From: Pelagerythrobacter rhizovicinus
GTDB lineage: Bacteria; Pseudomonadota; Alphaproteobacteria; Sphingomonadales; Sphingomonadaceae
Direction of reading: 5' to 3'
Assembly (NCBI RefSeq): GCF_004135625.1
Contig: NZ_SDPV01000002.1
Location: 1 to 64,000, forward strand
Length of the DNA: 64,000 nucleotides
The translations under genes were made by a program, and so were the position numbers. Below, piece by piece: positions 37,496 through 44,958 of this stretch (position 1 is its first letter; each line of letters begins with the position of its first letter). The notes beneath the pieces were generated by a model. It was given only the letters and a program-made list of their open reading frames with translations, was not told the origin of the DNA and searched no databases.

Positions 37496-38320
37496 TTACC
37501 TTTTTCGCCGCGCGCCAGAGGCAGACTGGTCCCGAGCGCCACTGTAGCGCTCCCAAAGGTCCGGCCTGCGTGACCGTGTATCTTCCTCGCTGCGTTGCTT
37601 GCGCCACGCCGCGATCTTCGCATGATCCCCCGATCGCAGCACTTCAGGGATCGTGCGCCCTTCCCATTCCTGAGGTCGGGTATATTGCGGATATTCGAGA
37701 AGCCCTTCTTCGAAGGATTCCTCGGCTCCGCTCGAAGGCGCGCCCATTACGCCGGGAAGCAGGCGAATGCAAGCGTCGAGAATGGCCAGCGCGGCGGGCT
37801 CTCCGCCGGAGAGGACCACGTCGCCGAGACTGACCTGCTCGATCTGCGGCCGCGCCTCGAACAGGCGCTCGTCGAACCCCTCGAACCGGCCGCACAGGAT
37901 CACCACGCCCGGGCCCGCAGCCAGCTCGCGAATGCGGGCTTGCGTGATCGGCTCGCCGCGCGGCGTCATGGCGAGGATGGGCCTCTCCCCGTCCCCTTCA
38001 GGGGAGGGGGTCGGGGGGAGGGGGTCGCCCGCTACCTGTGCCGCGTCCCCCTCTCCCAACCCTCTCCCCTGAAGGGGAGAGGGCTTCGCCAGCACCGAAT
38101 CCAACGCCCTCGCCAGTACGTCCGGCTTGAGCACCATGCCCGCCCCGCCCCCGGCCGGCGTGTCATCCACCGTCCGATGCTTGTCGGTCGCGAAGTCGCG
38201 GATCTGCACCGTTTCGCAGGCCCAGTCCCCCCGCTCCAGCGCCCGCCCGGCCAGCGAAACGCCGAGCGGTCCGGGAAACATCTCAGGGTAGAGCGTTAGG
38301 ATGGTGGCGGCGAAGGTCAT
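37496..38320 (-). CDS. trmD: tRNA (guanine37-N1)-methyltransferase with an in-frame repeat insertion
   Basis: 274 residues (about 30 more than usual) from [20 protein letters not shown]. Trefoil-knot SAM site [14 protein letters not shown] and [15 protein letters not shown] are intact. Residues about 80-112 ([13 protein letters not shown] ... [14 protein letters not shown]) correspond to a palindromic repeat inserted in frame between the helix ALDSVLA and the strand PILAMTPRG. TrmD methylates G37 of tRNAs reading CNN/CGG codons. It is separated from rimM by inserted genes, so it needs its own promoter, which must lie inside the divergent oxidoreductase gene. Confidence 0.95.
   Translation of the reverse strand: MTFAATILTLYPEMFPGPLGVSLAGRALERGDWACETVQIRDFATDKHRTVDDTPAGGGAGMVLKPDVLARALDSVLAKPSPLQGRGLGEGDAAQVAGDPLPPTPSPEGDGERPILAMTPRGEPITQARIRELAAGPGVVILCGRFEGFDERLFEARPQIEQVSLGDVVLSGGEPAALAILDACIRLLPGVMGAPSSGAEESFEEGLLEYPQYTRPQEWEGRTIPEVLRSGDHAKIAAWRKQRSEEDTRSRRPDLWERYSGARDQSASGARRKR
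37985..38083. repeat. translated palindromic repeat pair within trmD
   Basis: Two inverted copies of a CCCTCTCCCCTGAAGGGGAG-type palindrome (38069-38092 and a diverged copy at 37982-38010) joined by a short unique stretch. The same element is found in rimM, read in the same frame. Confidence 0.85.
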
Positions 38321-38330
38321 ATCCTCGCCC

Positions 38331-39269
38331 ATGCGCAACCGGGAGGGCGATAGCAAGCCAGTGGACGACTGCATCATCATCGGCGCCGGGCCCGCCGGCC
38401 TGACCGCCGCGATCTATCTCGCGCGCTATCATCTCTCGATCCGGCTGTTCGACTCCGGCACCAGCCGCGCGGCGTGGATACCGTGCACGCACAATCACGC
38501 GGGCTTTCCCGACGGAATCGAAGGCAGGGAGCTGCTGCGCCGGATGCGCGAGCAGGCGCGCAAGTACGGCGCCGTGCGGGAGGAGAAACGGGTCGAGCAT
38601 CTCGCGAAAGCCGGCGAGCACTTCACCGTCGGCACCGACAGCGGCGCCTTCACCGCGCGCGCCGTCCTGCTCGCCACGGGCGTCGTCAACCGCCGCCCGG
38701 ATGCCCTGGCCGACGACGTTCACGACGAAGCGCTCGCGCGCGGCCTGCTGCGCTATTGCCCGGTTTGCGACGGCTACGAAGTGACCGACCGCCGGGTCGC
38801 CGTGATCGGCACCGGCAAGCACGGGACCGCCGAGGCGCTGTTCCTGCGCGGCTTTACCGCGGACCTGACGCTCGTCAGCCCCCACGGCGACCACGATCTC
38901 GACCGCGAATGTTCCGCGCAGCTCGAGGAAGCGGGGATCGCCCGCGCCGCAGGCCCCTGCGGCGGCTTCGAGATCGAGGGCGAGCGGCTGGCGTTCGACA
39001 CCGCCGACGTGCGCCTGGCCTTCGACAGCGTCTATCCCGCGCTCGGCACGACCGTGCGCTCCGAACTCGCGCAGCTCGCCGGGGCGGAGACGCGCGAGGA
39101 CGGCTGCATCGTGGTCGACGACCATCTGGAGACCACCGTCCCCGGCCTCTTCGCCGCGGGCGACGTGGTGATCGGCCTCGACCAGATCAGCCACGCCATG
39201 GGCCAGGCCGGCGTCGCCGCCACCACGATCCGCAACCACCTCGCGAAAGAGCGGCCGATCAGGCGGTAG
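38331..39269 (+). CDS. thioredoxin-reductase-like FAD/NAD(P) oxidoreductase
   Basis: 312 residues from the ATG at 38331; a GTG at 38361 ([13 protein letters not shown]) is an equally good start. FAD site [20 protein letters not shown], redox pair [10 protein letters not shown] (CxxC), NAD(P) site [14 protein letters not shown] and [17 protein letters not shown]-like [20 protein letters not shown]. Divergent from trmD with only about 10-40 nt between starts. Confidence 0.9.
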   Translation: MRNREGDSKPVDDCIIIGAGPAGLTAAIYLARYHLSIRLFDSGTSRAAWIPCTHNHAGFPDGIEGRELLRRMREQARKYGAVREEKRVEHLAKAGEHFTVGTDSGAFTARAVLLATGVVNRRPDALADDVHDEALARGLLRYCPVCDGYEVTDRRVAVIGTGKHGTAEALFLRGFTADLTLVSPHGDHDLDRECSAQLEEAGIARAAGPCGGFEIEGERLAFDTADVRLAFDSVYPALGTTVRSELAQLAGAETREDGCIVVDDHLETTVPGLFAAGDVVIGLDQISHAMGQAGVAATTIRNHLAKERPIRR

Positions 39270-39286
39270 CGGACGAACCTAGGGCT

Positions 39287-39673
39287 CTAAAGTGGCATGC
39301 TCCAGTTCTCGAGCTTGAGGCCAGGAACGTCGGCGAAATCGGCCTCGTTGTTGGTCACGACCGTCGCCCCGATGCTCAGCGCGTGTGCGGCGAGAAGCCG
39401 ATCGAAACGCGCCCGCTTGAACGGCAACCCCGCATAGGCGCGCGCCGCTGCCTCGTCGAACGGTACCAGCGGGATTTCCGTGATAAATGCTTCGAGGACG
39501 TGCTCGGGCGGTGGCTTGCCCGCCTTCGTTCCGTAGACCACTTCTGCAAAGGTGATGGTCGACATGGCGATCTCACCCGGTTGGCACCTGGCAATCCGGT
39601 CGGTGACGGCCGCATGCCGCTCCGGGTCCATTGCATAGACCGCAGCGTTCGCATCGATCAGGTAGCGGATCAC
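39287..39673 (-). CDS. vapC: VapC PIN-domain toxin
   Basis: 128 residues. PIN acidic residues: D8 in YLIDANAAVYA, E44 in ITFAEVVYG, D91 in RARFDRLLAAHAL and D112 in NNEADFADV. VapC toxins are RNases that cut tRNA or rRNA. The start overlaps the vapB stop by 4 nt. Confidence 0.92.
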   Translation of the reverse strand: MIRYLIDANAAVYAMDPERHAAVTDRIARCQPGEIAMSTITFAEVVYGTKAGKPPPEHVLEAFITEIPLVPFDEAAARAYAGLPFKRARFDRLLAAHALSIGATVVTNNEADFADVPGLKLENWSMPL

Positions 39674-39939
39674 GCCCCGCGATCACCCTTGCGCGCAGCA
39701 ATCGTGCTCGGCCTCTCCTCGAAATCCTCACGCGGTGCCAGCATGATACCGGGCGCCTTGCCCGCAAACCCGCTGACATCGATACGCTCCCGAGCTTCGG
39801 GCTTGCGGCGGAAATGCAGCTCGCCATCCTCGACGGTCACGATCCATTCGCGGTCGGGTTCGACTCCGAGCGCTGCCGGAATTCGGATCGCCACCGAATT
39901 GCCCGACTTGAAGCTCTTGGCCGTGTATTCCTTGCCCAT
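39670..39939 (-). CDS. vapB: VapB AbrB-type antitoxin
   Basis: 89 residues. MGKEYTAKSFKSGNSVAIRI-PAALG is a SpoVT/AbrB DNA-binding fold; the C-terminal part would wrap VapC. It should repress the operon through the palindrome just upstream. Confidence 0.9.
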   Translation of the reverse strand: MGKEYTAKSFKSGNSVAIRIPAALGVEPDREWIVTVEDGELHFRRKPEARERIDVSGFAGKAPGIMLAPREDFEERPSTIAARKGDRGA

Positions 39940-39949
39940 GGCGGCCTCC

Positions 39950-39970
39950 GTATATACATCATGTATATAC
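39950..39970. promoter_or_regulatory. vapBC operator palindrome
   Basis: Perfect 10-nt arms GTATATACAT and ATGTATATAC around a single central base, 10 nt upstream of the vapB ATG. It is strikingly AT-rich for this genome and contains TATA-like -10 sequence, so binding by VapB would block the promoter. Confidence 0.8.
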
Positions 39971-40017
39971 TGTCAGCGGATGGCAAATCAATCGGAACCC
40001 GTTGCGGCGGCAGCCTG

Positions 40018-40935
40018 CTAGTCGGGCGGAGTCAGCAACGGCTCGGGCAACAGGTCCAGGTCGCGCGCCAGCTCCTCGCGGATCCATTCGCGGAAGCGCT
40101 CGACCTTGCGCACGCCGACACGTCCGGCGGGGTGGACGAGCCAGTTCGCGCCTCCCGGCTGGTAGAGCGTATCGAAGGGCCGGACCAGCCGGCCGCTTTC
40201 GAGTTCGGCGCGCCACAGCAGCGGCGTCATCAGGGCGACGCCGAAGCCGGCCTGCACTGCGTTGGCTTCCTGCGACTGGCTGTCGAACATGATCCCCCGC
40301 CGCGGGGCGGGTGCCTCGCCCACGCCGGCGGCGGCGAACCAGCCGGCCCACCAGGGGTCGTTGGGACCCAGTCGTTCGACCTGCAACAGGTCCTTCGGCT
40401 GGCGGATGTTGTGCCGGTCGAGGAACTCGGACGAACACATCGGCGTGACATGGGCGCGAAACATGAACTCGCTCCGCAGGCCGTCCCACTTTCCAGGCCC
40501 GATACGAATCGCGAGATCGAAATTATCCCGTGTGAAGTCGACGAGGCCGTTGCTGAGCGACAGCCGCACCGCCAGGTCCGGAAAGCGCAGCTGAAAGCTG
40601 CCGATGCGAGACGAGAGCCAGGTCGCGCCGAAGGAAACCGGGGCGCTGATCGCCAGCACGCCGGCGGTTTCCTCATTCAGGCCGGCGAAGGCCTGGCGCA
40701 GTTCGGCGAAGGCGCCGCTCACCGCGGGCAGCAGGCGCCGCCCGGCATCGGACAGGCGCACGCCGCCCTTCTCGCGGATGAAGAGCTGCTGGCCGATCCG
40801 CTGCTCGAGCTGGCGGATCTGATAGCTGACCGCGGCCTGGGTCATGCCCAGCTCCTCGCCGGCGCGGGAGAAATGCTCGAGCCGGCCGGCGGCCTCGAAC
40901 GCGCGGATGGCGGAAAGGGGCGGCAGGTTCTCCAT
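40018..40935 (-). CDS. LysR-family transcriptional regulator (GcvA-like)
   Basis: 305 residues. N-terminal winged helix (LPPLSAIRAFEAAGRLEHFS, MTQAAVSYQIRQLEQRIGQQ) and periplasmic-binding-like effector domain. Subtype resembles GcvA/AmpR. Divergent from a small ORF at 41039, with a palindrome in between. Confidence 0.93.
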   Translation of the reverse strand: MENLPPLSAIRAFEAAGRLEHFSRAGEELGMTQAAVSYQIRQLEQRIGQQLFIREKGGVRLSDAGRRLLPAVSGAFAELRQAFAGLNEETAGVLAISAPVSFGATWLSSRIGSFQLRFPDLAVRLSLSNGLVDFTRDNFDLAIRIGPGKWDGLRSEFMFRAHVTPMCSSEFLDRHNIRQPKDLLQVERLGPNDPWWAGWFAAAGVGEAPAPRRGIMFDSQSQEANAVQAGFGVALMTPLLWRAELESGRLVRPFDTLYQPGGANWLVHPAGRVGVRKVERFREWIREELARDLDLLPEPLLTPPD

Positions 40936-40945
40936 CGCCCATCTT

Positions 40946-40962
40946 CATAAGTACTGCTTATG
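40946..40962. promoter_or_regulatory. candidate LysR binding site
   Basis: CATAAG-TACTG-CTTATG inverted repeat 11 nt upstream of the LysR start and inside the region shared with the small divergent ORF; it contains a T-N11-A LysR box. Confidence 0.6.
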
Positions 40963-41038
40963 GCTCGCGCCAGCCCTTTTGTTGGTCTTTGCCGCTCTCC
41001 CAAGCCACTTTCCGGGCATCGAAGGAAAGGGCAGACCA

Positions 41039-41197
41039 ATGCAGGACGAATTCCTTATGCGCCTCTGGAACAGCGATCACGAGCGCGCCTCGCACGACGT
41101 CACGCAGCGCCTGCGGGCATCCACAGCAAAACGGTCCACGCGCCGCGCGTCAAAAGGCTGGCTTTTCGGGAAACCCGAACCGAAAGGGTGCGGCTGA
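41039..41197 (+). CDS. small basic protein, divergent from the LysR gene
   Basis: 52 residues starting MQDEFLMRLWNSDHERASHD, ending in a Lys/Arg-rich tail. GGAAAGG lies about 9 nt before the ATG. No family recognised. Arrangement with a LysR gene and shared operator suggests it is the regulator's target. Confidence 0.5.
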   Translation: MQDEFLMRLWNSDHERASHDVTQRLRASTAKRSTRRASKGWLFGKPEPKGCG

Positions 41198-41203
41198 CGC
41201 CGG

Positions 41204-41788
41204 TTACTCGGCGAAGTCGCGGCTCACGACCAGCCGCTCGCCGTTCCACTCGGGCACGGCGGCCTCGATCATCGGCACCAGGAAGCGTTTTCCGTCGGGC
41301 TTCTCGATCTCGACCAGGTCGGTGGCGCCGTAGTTCGCGACCGCGACCACTGTGCCGACCGGTGCACCCGCGTCGGTCACGGCGGGAAGGCCGATCAGGT
41401 CGGCGTGGTAGTATTCGCCCTCCTCCAGCGGAGGAAGTGCGGCGCGCGGCACGGTGAGCGTGGTGCCGCGCAGCTTCTCGGCCGCGGCGCGGTCGGTCAC
41501 CTCGGCGAAGCGGGCGATCGCGCCGCCCTTGTTGTCGCCGCGCACTTTCGACAGCGTCAGCGCGCCGCCGTTGAAGGCCTTGTGCGCCTTCAGGTTCTCC
41601 AGCCCCTCGCCGAAGAGCTTGAGACGGACTTCGCCCGTCACGCCATGCGCGCCGATGACGGCCGCAAGCGTGATAGCCCTCTCCCCTGGAGGGGAGAGGG
41701 TTGGGAGAGGGGGAGTGGCGGACTGCACCCGTGGCGCGCGTCCCCCTCTCCCCGACCCTCTCCCCTCCAGGGGAGAGGGAGTTTTCAT
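41204..41788 (-). CDS. rimM: 16S rRNA processing protein RimM with an N-terminal repeat insertion
   Basis: 194 residues. ATG overlaps the rpsP stop (TGATG). After MKT the next about 34 residues (PSPLEGRGSGRGG ... PLPTLSPPGER) come from a palindromic repeat; the conserved fold starts at AITLAAVIGAHGVTGEVRLK. The PRC-barrel end (EYYHADLIGLPAVTDAGAPV) is present. RimM assists 30S head maturation with uS19. Confidence 0.94.
   Translation of the reverse strand: MKTPSPLEGRGSGRGGRAPRVQSATPPLPTLSPPGERAITLAAVIGAHGVTGEVRLKLFGEGLENLKAHKAFNGGALTLSKVRGDNKGGAIARFAEVTDRAAAEKLRGTTLTVPRAALPPLEEGEYYHADLIGLPAVTDAGAPVGTVVAVANYGATDLVEIEKPDGKRFLVPMIEAAVPEWNGERLVVSRDFAE
41678..41779. repeat. translated palindromic repeat pair within rimM
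   Basis: CCCTCTCCCCTGGAGGGGAG (41677-41696) and CCCTCTCCCCTCCAGGGGAG (41756-41775) flank a stretch with GCGTCCCCCTCTCCCCGA, the same layout as the element in trmD, here just after codon 3. Confidence 0.87.
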
Positions 41789-42294
41789 CAGCCCTCGGCC
41801 TTGTCTTCGCCGCCCTCGGCCGGCTCGTCCGTGGTCGACTCGACCGCGGCCTCGTCGCCGGTCGCCGGGGCTTCGCTGCCCTCGGCCGGCTCGTCGGTGG
41901 TCGGCGCGGGAGCTTCGGCGGTCGCTTCCTCGGCGGCCTTCTTGGCTTCCTCGGCCTCGGCGGCCTTGGCGGCCTTCTCCTCGGCGCGTTCCTTGGCCTT
42001 CTCGCCCGGCTCGGCCTTGCTCGGGTTGTTGCGCGCGGCACGCTCGCGGATGCCGGCGGCGTCGAGGAAGCGGGCGACGCGGTCGCTCGGCTGCGCGCCG
42101 ACGCCGAGCCAGTAGCGGGCGCGGTCCTCGTTCAGCTGGACGCGCTTCTCGTCATCCTTGGCGAGCAGCGGGTTGTAGGTGCCGATCTGCTCGAGATACT
42201 TGCCGTCGCGCGGCTTGCGGCTGTCGGCCGCCACGATGCGGTAGTAGGGGCGCTTCTTCGCGCCACCGCGCGAGAGACGGAGTGCAATTGCCAT
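41788..42294 (-). CDS. rpsP: 30S ribosomal protein bS16
   Basis: 168 residues: canonical 80-residue bS16 ([40 protein letters not shown]) plus an about 80-residue Ala/Glu-rich low-complexity tail with the segment TTDEPAEG twice. Tails of this kind occur in alphaproteobacteria; this one is long. Confidence 0.97.
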   Translation of the reverse strand: MAIALRLSRGGAKKRPYYRIVAADSRKPRDGKYLEQIGTYNPLLAKDDEKRVQLNEDRARYWLGVGAQPSDRVARFLDAAGIRERAARNNPSKAEPGEKAKERAEEKAAKAAEAEEAKKAAEEATAEAPAPTTDEPAEGSEAPATGDEAAVESTTDEPAEGGEDKAEG

Positions 42295-42332
42295 CGTAGA
42301 TTACCTTTCCAACTTAATCTTCTGAACTGAAA

Positions 42333-43760
42333 TCACTTCTTCGAACCGGGCAGACCGGGCAGTCCCGGCATGCCGCCCGCGCCGGGCCCGCCGAGACCCG
42401 GCATCGCGGCCCCCATGCCTCCGCCGCCGAACAGCGCGCCAAGGCCCTTGAGGCCGCCCATCTTCTTGATCTGCTTCATTGCGCGGCTCATTTCCTGGTG
42501 CATCTTGAGCAGCTTGTTCACGTCCTGCACCTGCAGGCCCGAACCAGCAGCGACGCGCTTCTTGCGCTTGGCGTTGAGCAGCGCGGGATTGGCGCGTTCC
42601 TTGGGCGTCATCGAGCCGATGATCGCGTCCATGTGGACCAGCACCTTGTCGTCCACGCCCGACTGCGACAGCGCCGCCTTGGCCTTCTTCATGCCCGGCA
42701 GCATCCCGGCGAGCATGCCCAGCCCGCCCATGCTCTGCATCTGGCGGAGCTGCGTGCGCAAGTCGTTGAGGTCGAACTGGCCCTTCGCCATGCGCTTGGC
42801 GAGCGCTTCGGCGTCTTCTTCCTTGATCGTCGCCGCGGCCTTTTCGACCAGGCTGACGACGTCGCCCATGCCGAGAATGCGGCCGGCGACGCGCTTGGGA
42901 TCGAAGGCCTCCAGCGCATCGAGCTTCTCGCCCGTGCCGGCGAACTTGATCGGCTTGCCGGTGACGTGCCGCATCGACAGCGCCGCGCCGCCGCGCGCAT
43001 CGCCGTCCATCCGGGTGAGCACCACGCCGGTCAGCGGCACTTCCTCGGTGAAGCTCTTGGCGACGTTGACCGCGTCCTGCCCGGTCAGCGAATCGACCAC
43101 CAGCAGCACTTCGTTGGGCGAGGAGATGCCGGCGACCGCCTTCATCTCCGCCATCAGCGCTTCGTCGACGTGCAGGCGGCCGGCAGTGTCGAGCAGCAGC
43201 ACGTCGGCCGACTGGAGCCGCGCGGCTTCCATAGCCCGCCGCGCGATGTCGACCGGCTGCTGGCCCTGCACGATCGGCAGGGTCGCGACGCTGACCTGCT
43301 CGCCCAGCACCGCGAGCTGCTCCTGCGCGGCCGGGCGGTTGACGTCGAGCGAGGCCATCAGCGCCTTCTTGCCGTGGCGCTCCTTCAGGAACTTGCCGAG
43401 CTTGGCGGTGGTCGTCGTCTTGCCCGAACCCTGCAGGCCGACCATCATGATCACCACCGGCGGCTTGGCGTCGAGGTTCAGGCCCTCGACCGCTTCCCCG
43501 CCCAGCATCTCGACCAGCTCGTCGTTGACGATCTTGACGACCTGCTGGCCCGGCGTGACCGACTTCAGGACCTCGGCGCCGATCGCCTTCTCGGTCACCG
43601 CGTCGATGAACCGGCGCACGACCGGCAGCGCGACGTCCGCCTCGAGCAGCGCGACGCGCACTTCGCGCATCGCCTCGCGCACGTCCTGCTCGCTCAGCGC
43701 CCCGCGCCCGCGCAGGCGATCGAACACATTGCCGAGCCGATCGGACAGATTGTCGAACAT
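42333..43760 (-). CDS. ffh: signal recognition particle protein
   Basis: 475 residues. G1 GLQGSGKTTTTAKLGKFLK, DTAGR, TRMDGDARGGAALS, then the Met-rich M domain (QMQSMGGLGMLAGMLPGMKK) and a Gly/Pro tail. GTPase that binds 4.5S RNA and signal peptides. Start of the ffh-rpsP-rimM run. Confidence 0.98.
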   Translation of the reverse strand: MFDNLSDRLGNVFDRLRGRGALSEQDVREAMREVRVALLEADVALPVVRRFIDAVTEKAIGAEVLKSVTPGQQVVKIVNDELVEMLGGEAVEGLNLDAKPPVVIMMVGLQGSGKTTTTAKLGKFLKERHGKKALMASLDVNRPAAQEQLAVLGEQVSVATLPIVQGQQPVDIARRAMEAARLQSADVLLLDTAGRLHVDEALMAEMKAVAGISSPNEVLLVVDSLTGQDAVNVAKSFTEEVPLTGVVLTRMDGDARGGAALSMRHVTGKPIKFAGTGEKLDALEAFDPKRVAGRILGMGDVVSLVEKAAATIKEEDAEALAKRMAKGQFDLNDLRTQLRQMQSMGGLGMLAGMLPGMKKAKAALSQSGVDDKVLVHMDAIIGSMTPKERANPALLNAKRKKRVAAGSGLQVQDVNKLLKMHQEMSRAMKQIKKMGGLKGLGALFGGGGMGAAMPGLGGPGAGGMPGLPGLPGSKK

Positions 43761-43823
43761 CGCCTACTCCAAACTCATGCGCCGGCCACACGGACCATGC
43801 TTATCTGGTCGCTTCCCGAACCG

Positions 43824-43844
43824 AAAAAGTGGCGCCCACTTTTT
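43824..43844. terminator. AT/GC hairpin with T tail between tRNA-Ala and ffh
   Basis: AAAAAGTGG-CGC-CCACTTTTT forms a perfect 9-bp stem with A and T runs on either side, so it can act in both directions. It could end the tRNA-Ala transcript before ffh. It may equally be one copy of a dispersed repeat. Confidence 0.5.
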
Positions 43845-43934
43845 CTGGGAAGCTCCCGAAACGCGAAAAACGCCGGCGGACGAAACCTCGTCGGCCAGCG
43901 TGGGGCGAACCCCTATGAAACCCAAACTCAATCC

Positions 43935-44080
43935 GGGTATGTCGAGATCCGGTCAGTGGCGAGGCGAAAACGGTGGCTTTCGAGAACCGGAGCGCAGCGA
44001 CCTTCAAGGTCGTGAGCACCGGAAGCGCAGAAAGCTGCCGTTTGCAGCCCGTCAATGGCCGGATATCGGCATATCCGGGG
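43935..44080. repeat. long imperfect inverted repeat next to tRNA-Ala
   Basis: Centre is the perfect palindrome CGACCTT-C-AAGGTCG (43998-44012). Outer arms GGTATGTCGAGATCCGGTCA (43936-43955) and GGCCGGATATCGGCATATCC (44058-44077) are imperfect complements, with paired inner blocks (AAACGGTGGCTTTCG / GAAAGCTGCCGTTT). It ends 1-2 nt from the 3' CCA of the tRNA gene. No coding content is supported in 43761-44081. Confidence 0.65.
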
Positions 44081-44081
44081 A

Positions 44082-44157
44082 TGGTGGAGCCTAGCGGGAT
44101 CGAACCGCTGACCTCCTGCATGCCATGCAGGCGCTCTCCCAGCTGAGCTAAGGCCCC
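44082..44157 (-). tRNA. tRNA-Ala (anticodon GGC)
   Basis: 76 nt including an encoded CCA. Acceptor GGGGCCT / AGGCTCC, D-arm TAGCTCAGCTGGGAGAGC, anticodon loop ATGGCAT in stem CCTGC/GCAGG, T-loop GGTTCGATCC. Confidence 0.96.
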
Positions 44158-44215
44158 GTGTCATCCATTTGCGGCGCATCCCGGGAGATGCACCAGACCC
44201 CGTCGGTAAGCGGGA

Positions 44216-44398
44216 GGGCCGCCCTTTATTCAGGGCGGCCCCGCATTGCAAGAGCGGATTTAGGTATCTTGCCTCATGAACTCCAGGCCGGACTTACCTA
44301 TCCGTTCGCCCTGAGCCTGTCGAAAGGCCGCACTTCACTTCCCGCGCTCCGCCCGAAGAAAGAGCGGTGCTTCGACAAGCTCAGCACGAACGGGTCGG
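44216..44398. repeat. hairpin and inverted repeat pair in the tRNA-Ala/FYDLN spacer
   Basis: GGGCCGCCCT-TTATTC-AGGGCGGCCC (44216-44241) is a 10-bp perfect stem upstream of the tRNA. Further on, CCGTTCGCCCTGAGCCTGTC (44299-44318) is matched by the inverted copy in GCTTCGACAAGCTCAGCACG (44371-44390). No gene is seen in 44158-44454. Confidence 0.7.
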
Positions 44399-44454
44399 GG
44401 TGGGTGAATTCTCATCCCCTCCCCGTCATTAAAGTTACGACGCTCGAAAAGCCC

Positions 44455-44781
44455 TCAGGTATCTTCTTCCTCGTCGTCGCCCTTGCCCTTGGCCACGCCG
44501 AGATCGTCGTCGCCGCCGAGATCCACCTCGTTGTCGGGCGAATCGTCGTCGTCATCGACGTCGATGTCCTCCAGATCGTCGTCGGCAAGGTCGCTGTCGG
44601 GCTCCTTGTCCTTCTTCTCTTCTTCCTCGAACGGAATCGGCTGCTTCGACTTCAGCACCGGCTCGGGATACCATTCCTCGCCGCATTCGATGCAGGCGAC
44701 GGGCTCGTCCTTGCCGAGGTCGTAGAAGCGTTCACCGCATTTGGGGCAGGAACGCTTGGTGCCCCATTCTGGCTTGGCCAT
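44455..44781 (-). CDS. FYDLN-type (TIGR02300) zinc-ribbon acidic protein
   Basis: 108 residues from the ATG at 44781 with AAGGA 6 nt upstream. KPEWGTKRSCPKCGERFYDL and CIECGEEWYP form a CxxC...CxxC ribbon with the FYDLN signature; the rest is highly acidic. Alphaproteobacterial family of unknown function, typically beside aroA-cmk-rpsA as here. Confidence 0.93.
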   Translation of the reverse strand: MAKPEWGTKRSCPKCGERFYDLGKDEPVACIECGEEWYPEPVLKSKQPIPFEEEEKKDKEPDSDLADDDLEDIDVDDDDDSPDNEVDLGGDDDLGVAKGKGDDEEEDT

Positions 44782-44958
44782 TGTCAATCCTTACATTCCC
44801 CGCCGCCCCGGCAGGGTTGAAAACTCGTGAGAACGTGATGGGTGTGCTCGCCCCCGGAATCAAGAGCGCACCGCAGGCGGCGCGCGCCTTGCCATAGGGC
44901 AATGCCGCTGTCAAAAGCCGCGGCCGATCCGCCCCCTCCCGGTGAAGGACCCCTTTCC

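Noticed and set aside
37985-38083. Frameshift or misassembly in trmD
   Set aside because: The extra segment keeps frame, and conserved motifs continue on both sides; a matching element exists in rimM.
43918-44080. 3' end of an integrase gene next to the tRNA
   Set aside because: Open frames here are short and unrelated to recombinases; the sequence is explained by an inverted repeat.
42370-44094. 574-codon plus-strand frame opposite ffh
   Set aside because: Ser/Arg-rich antisense of ffh; no start signal and no family.
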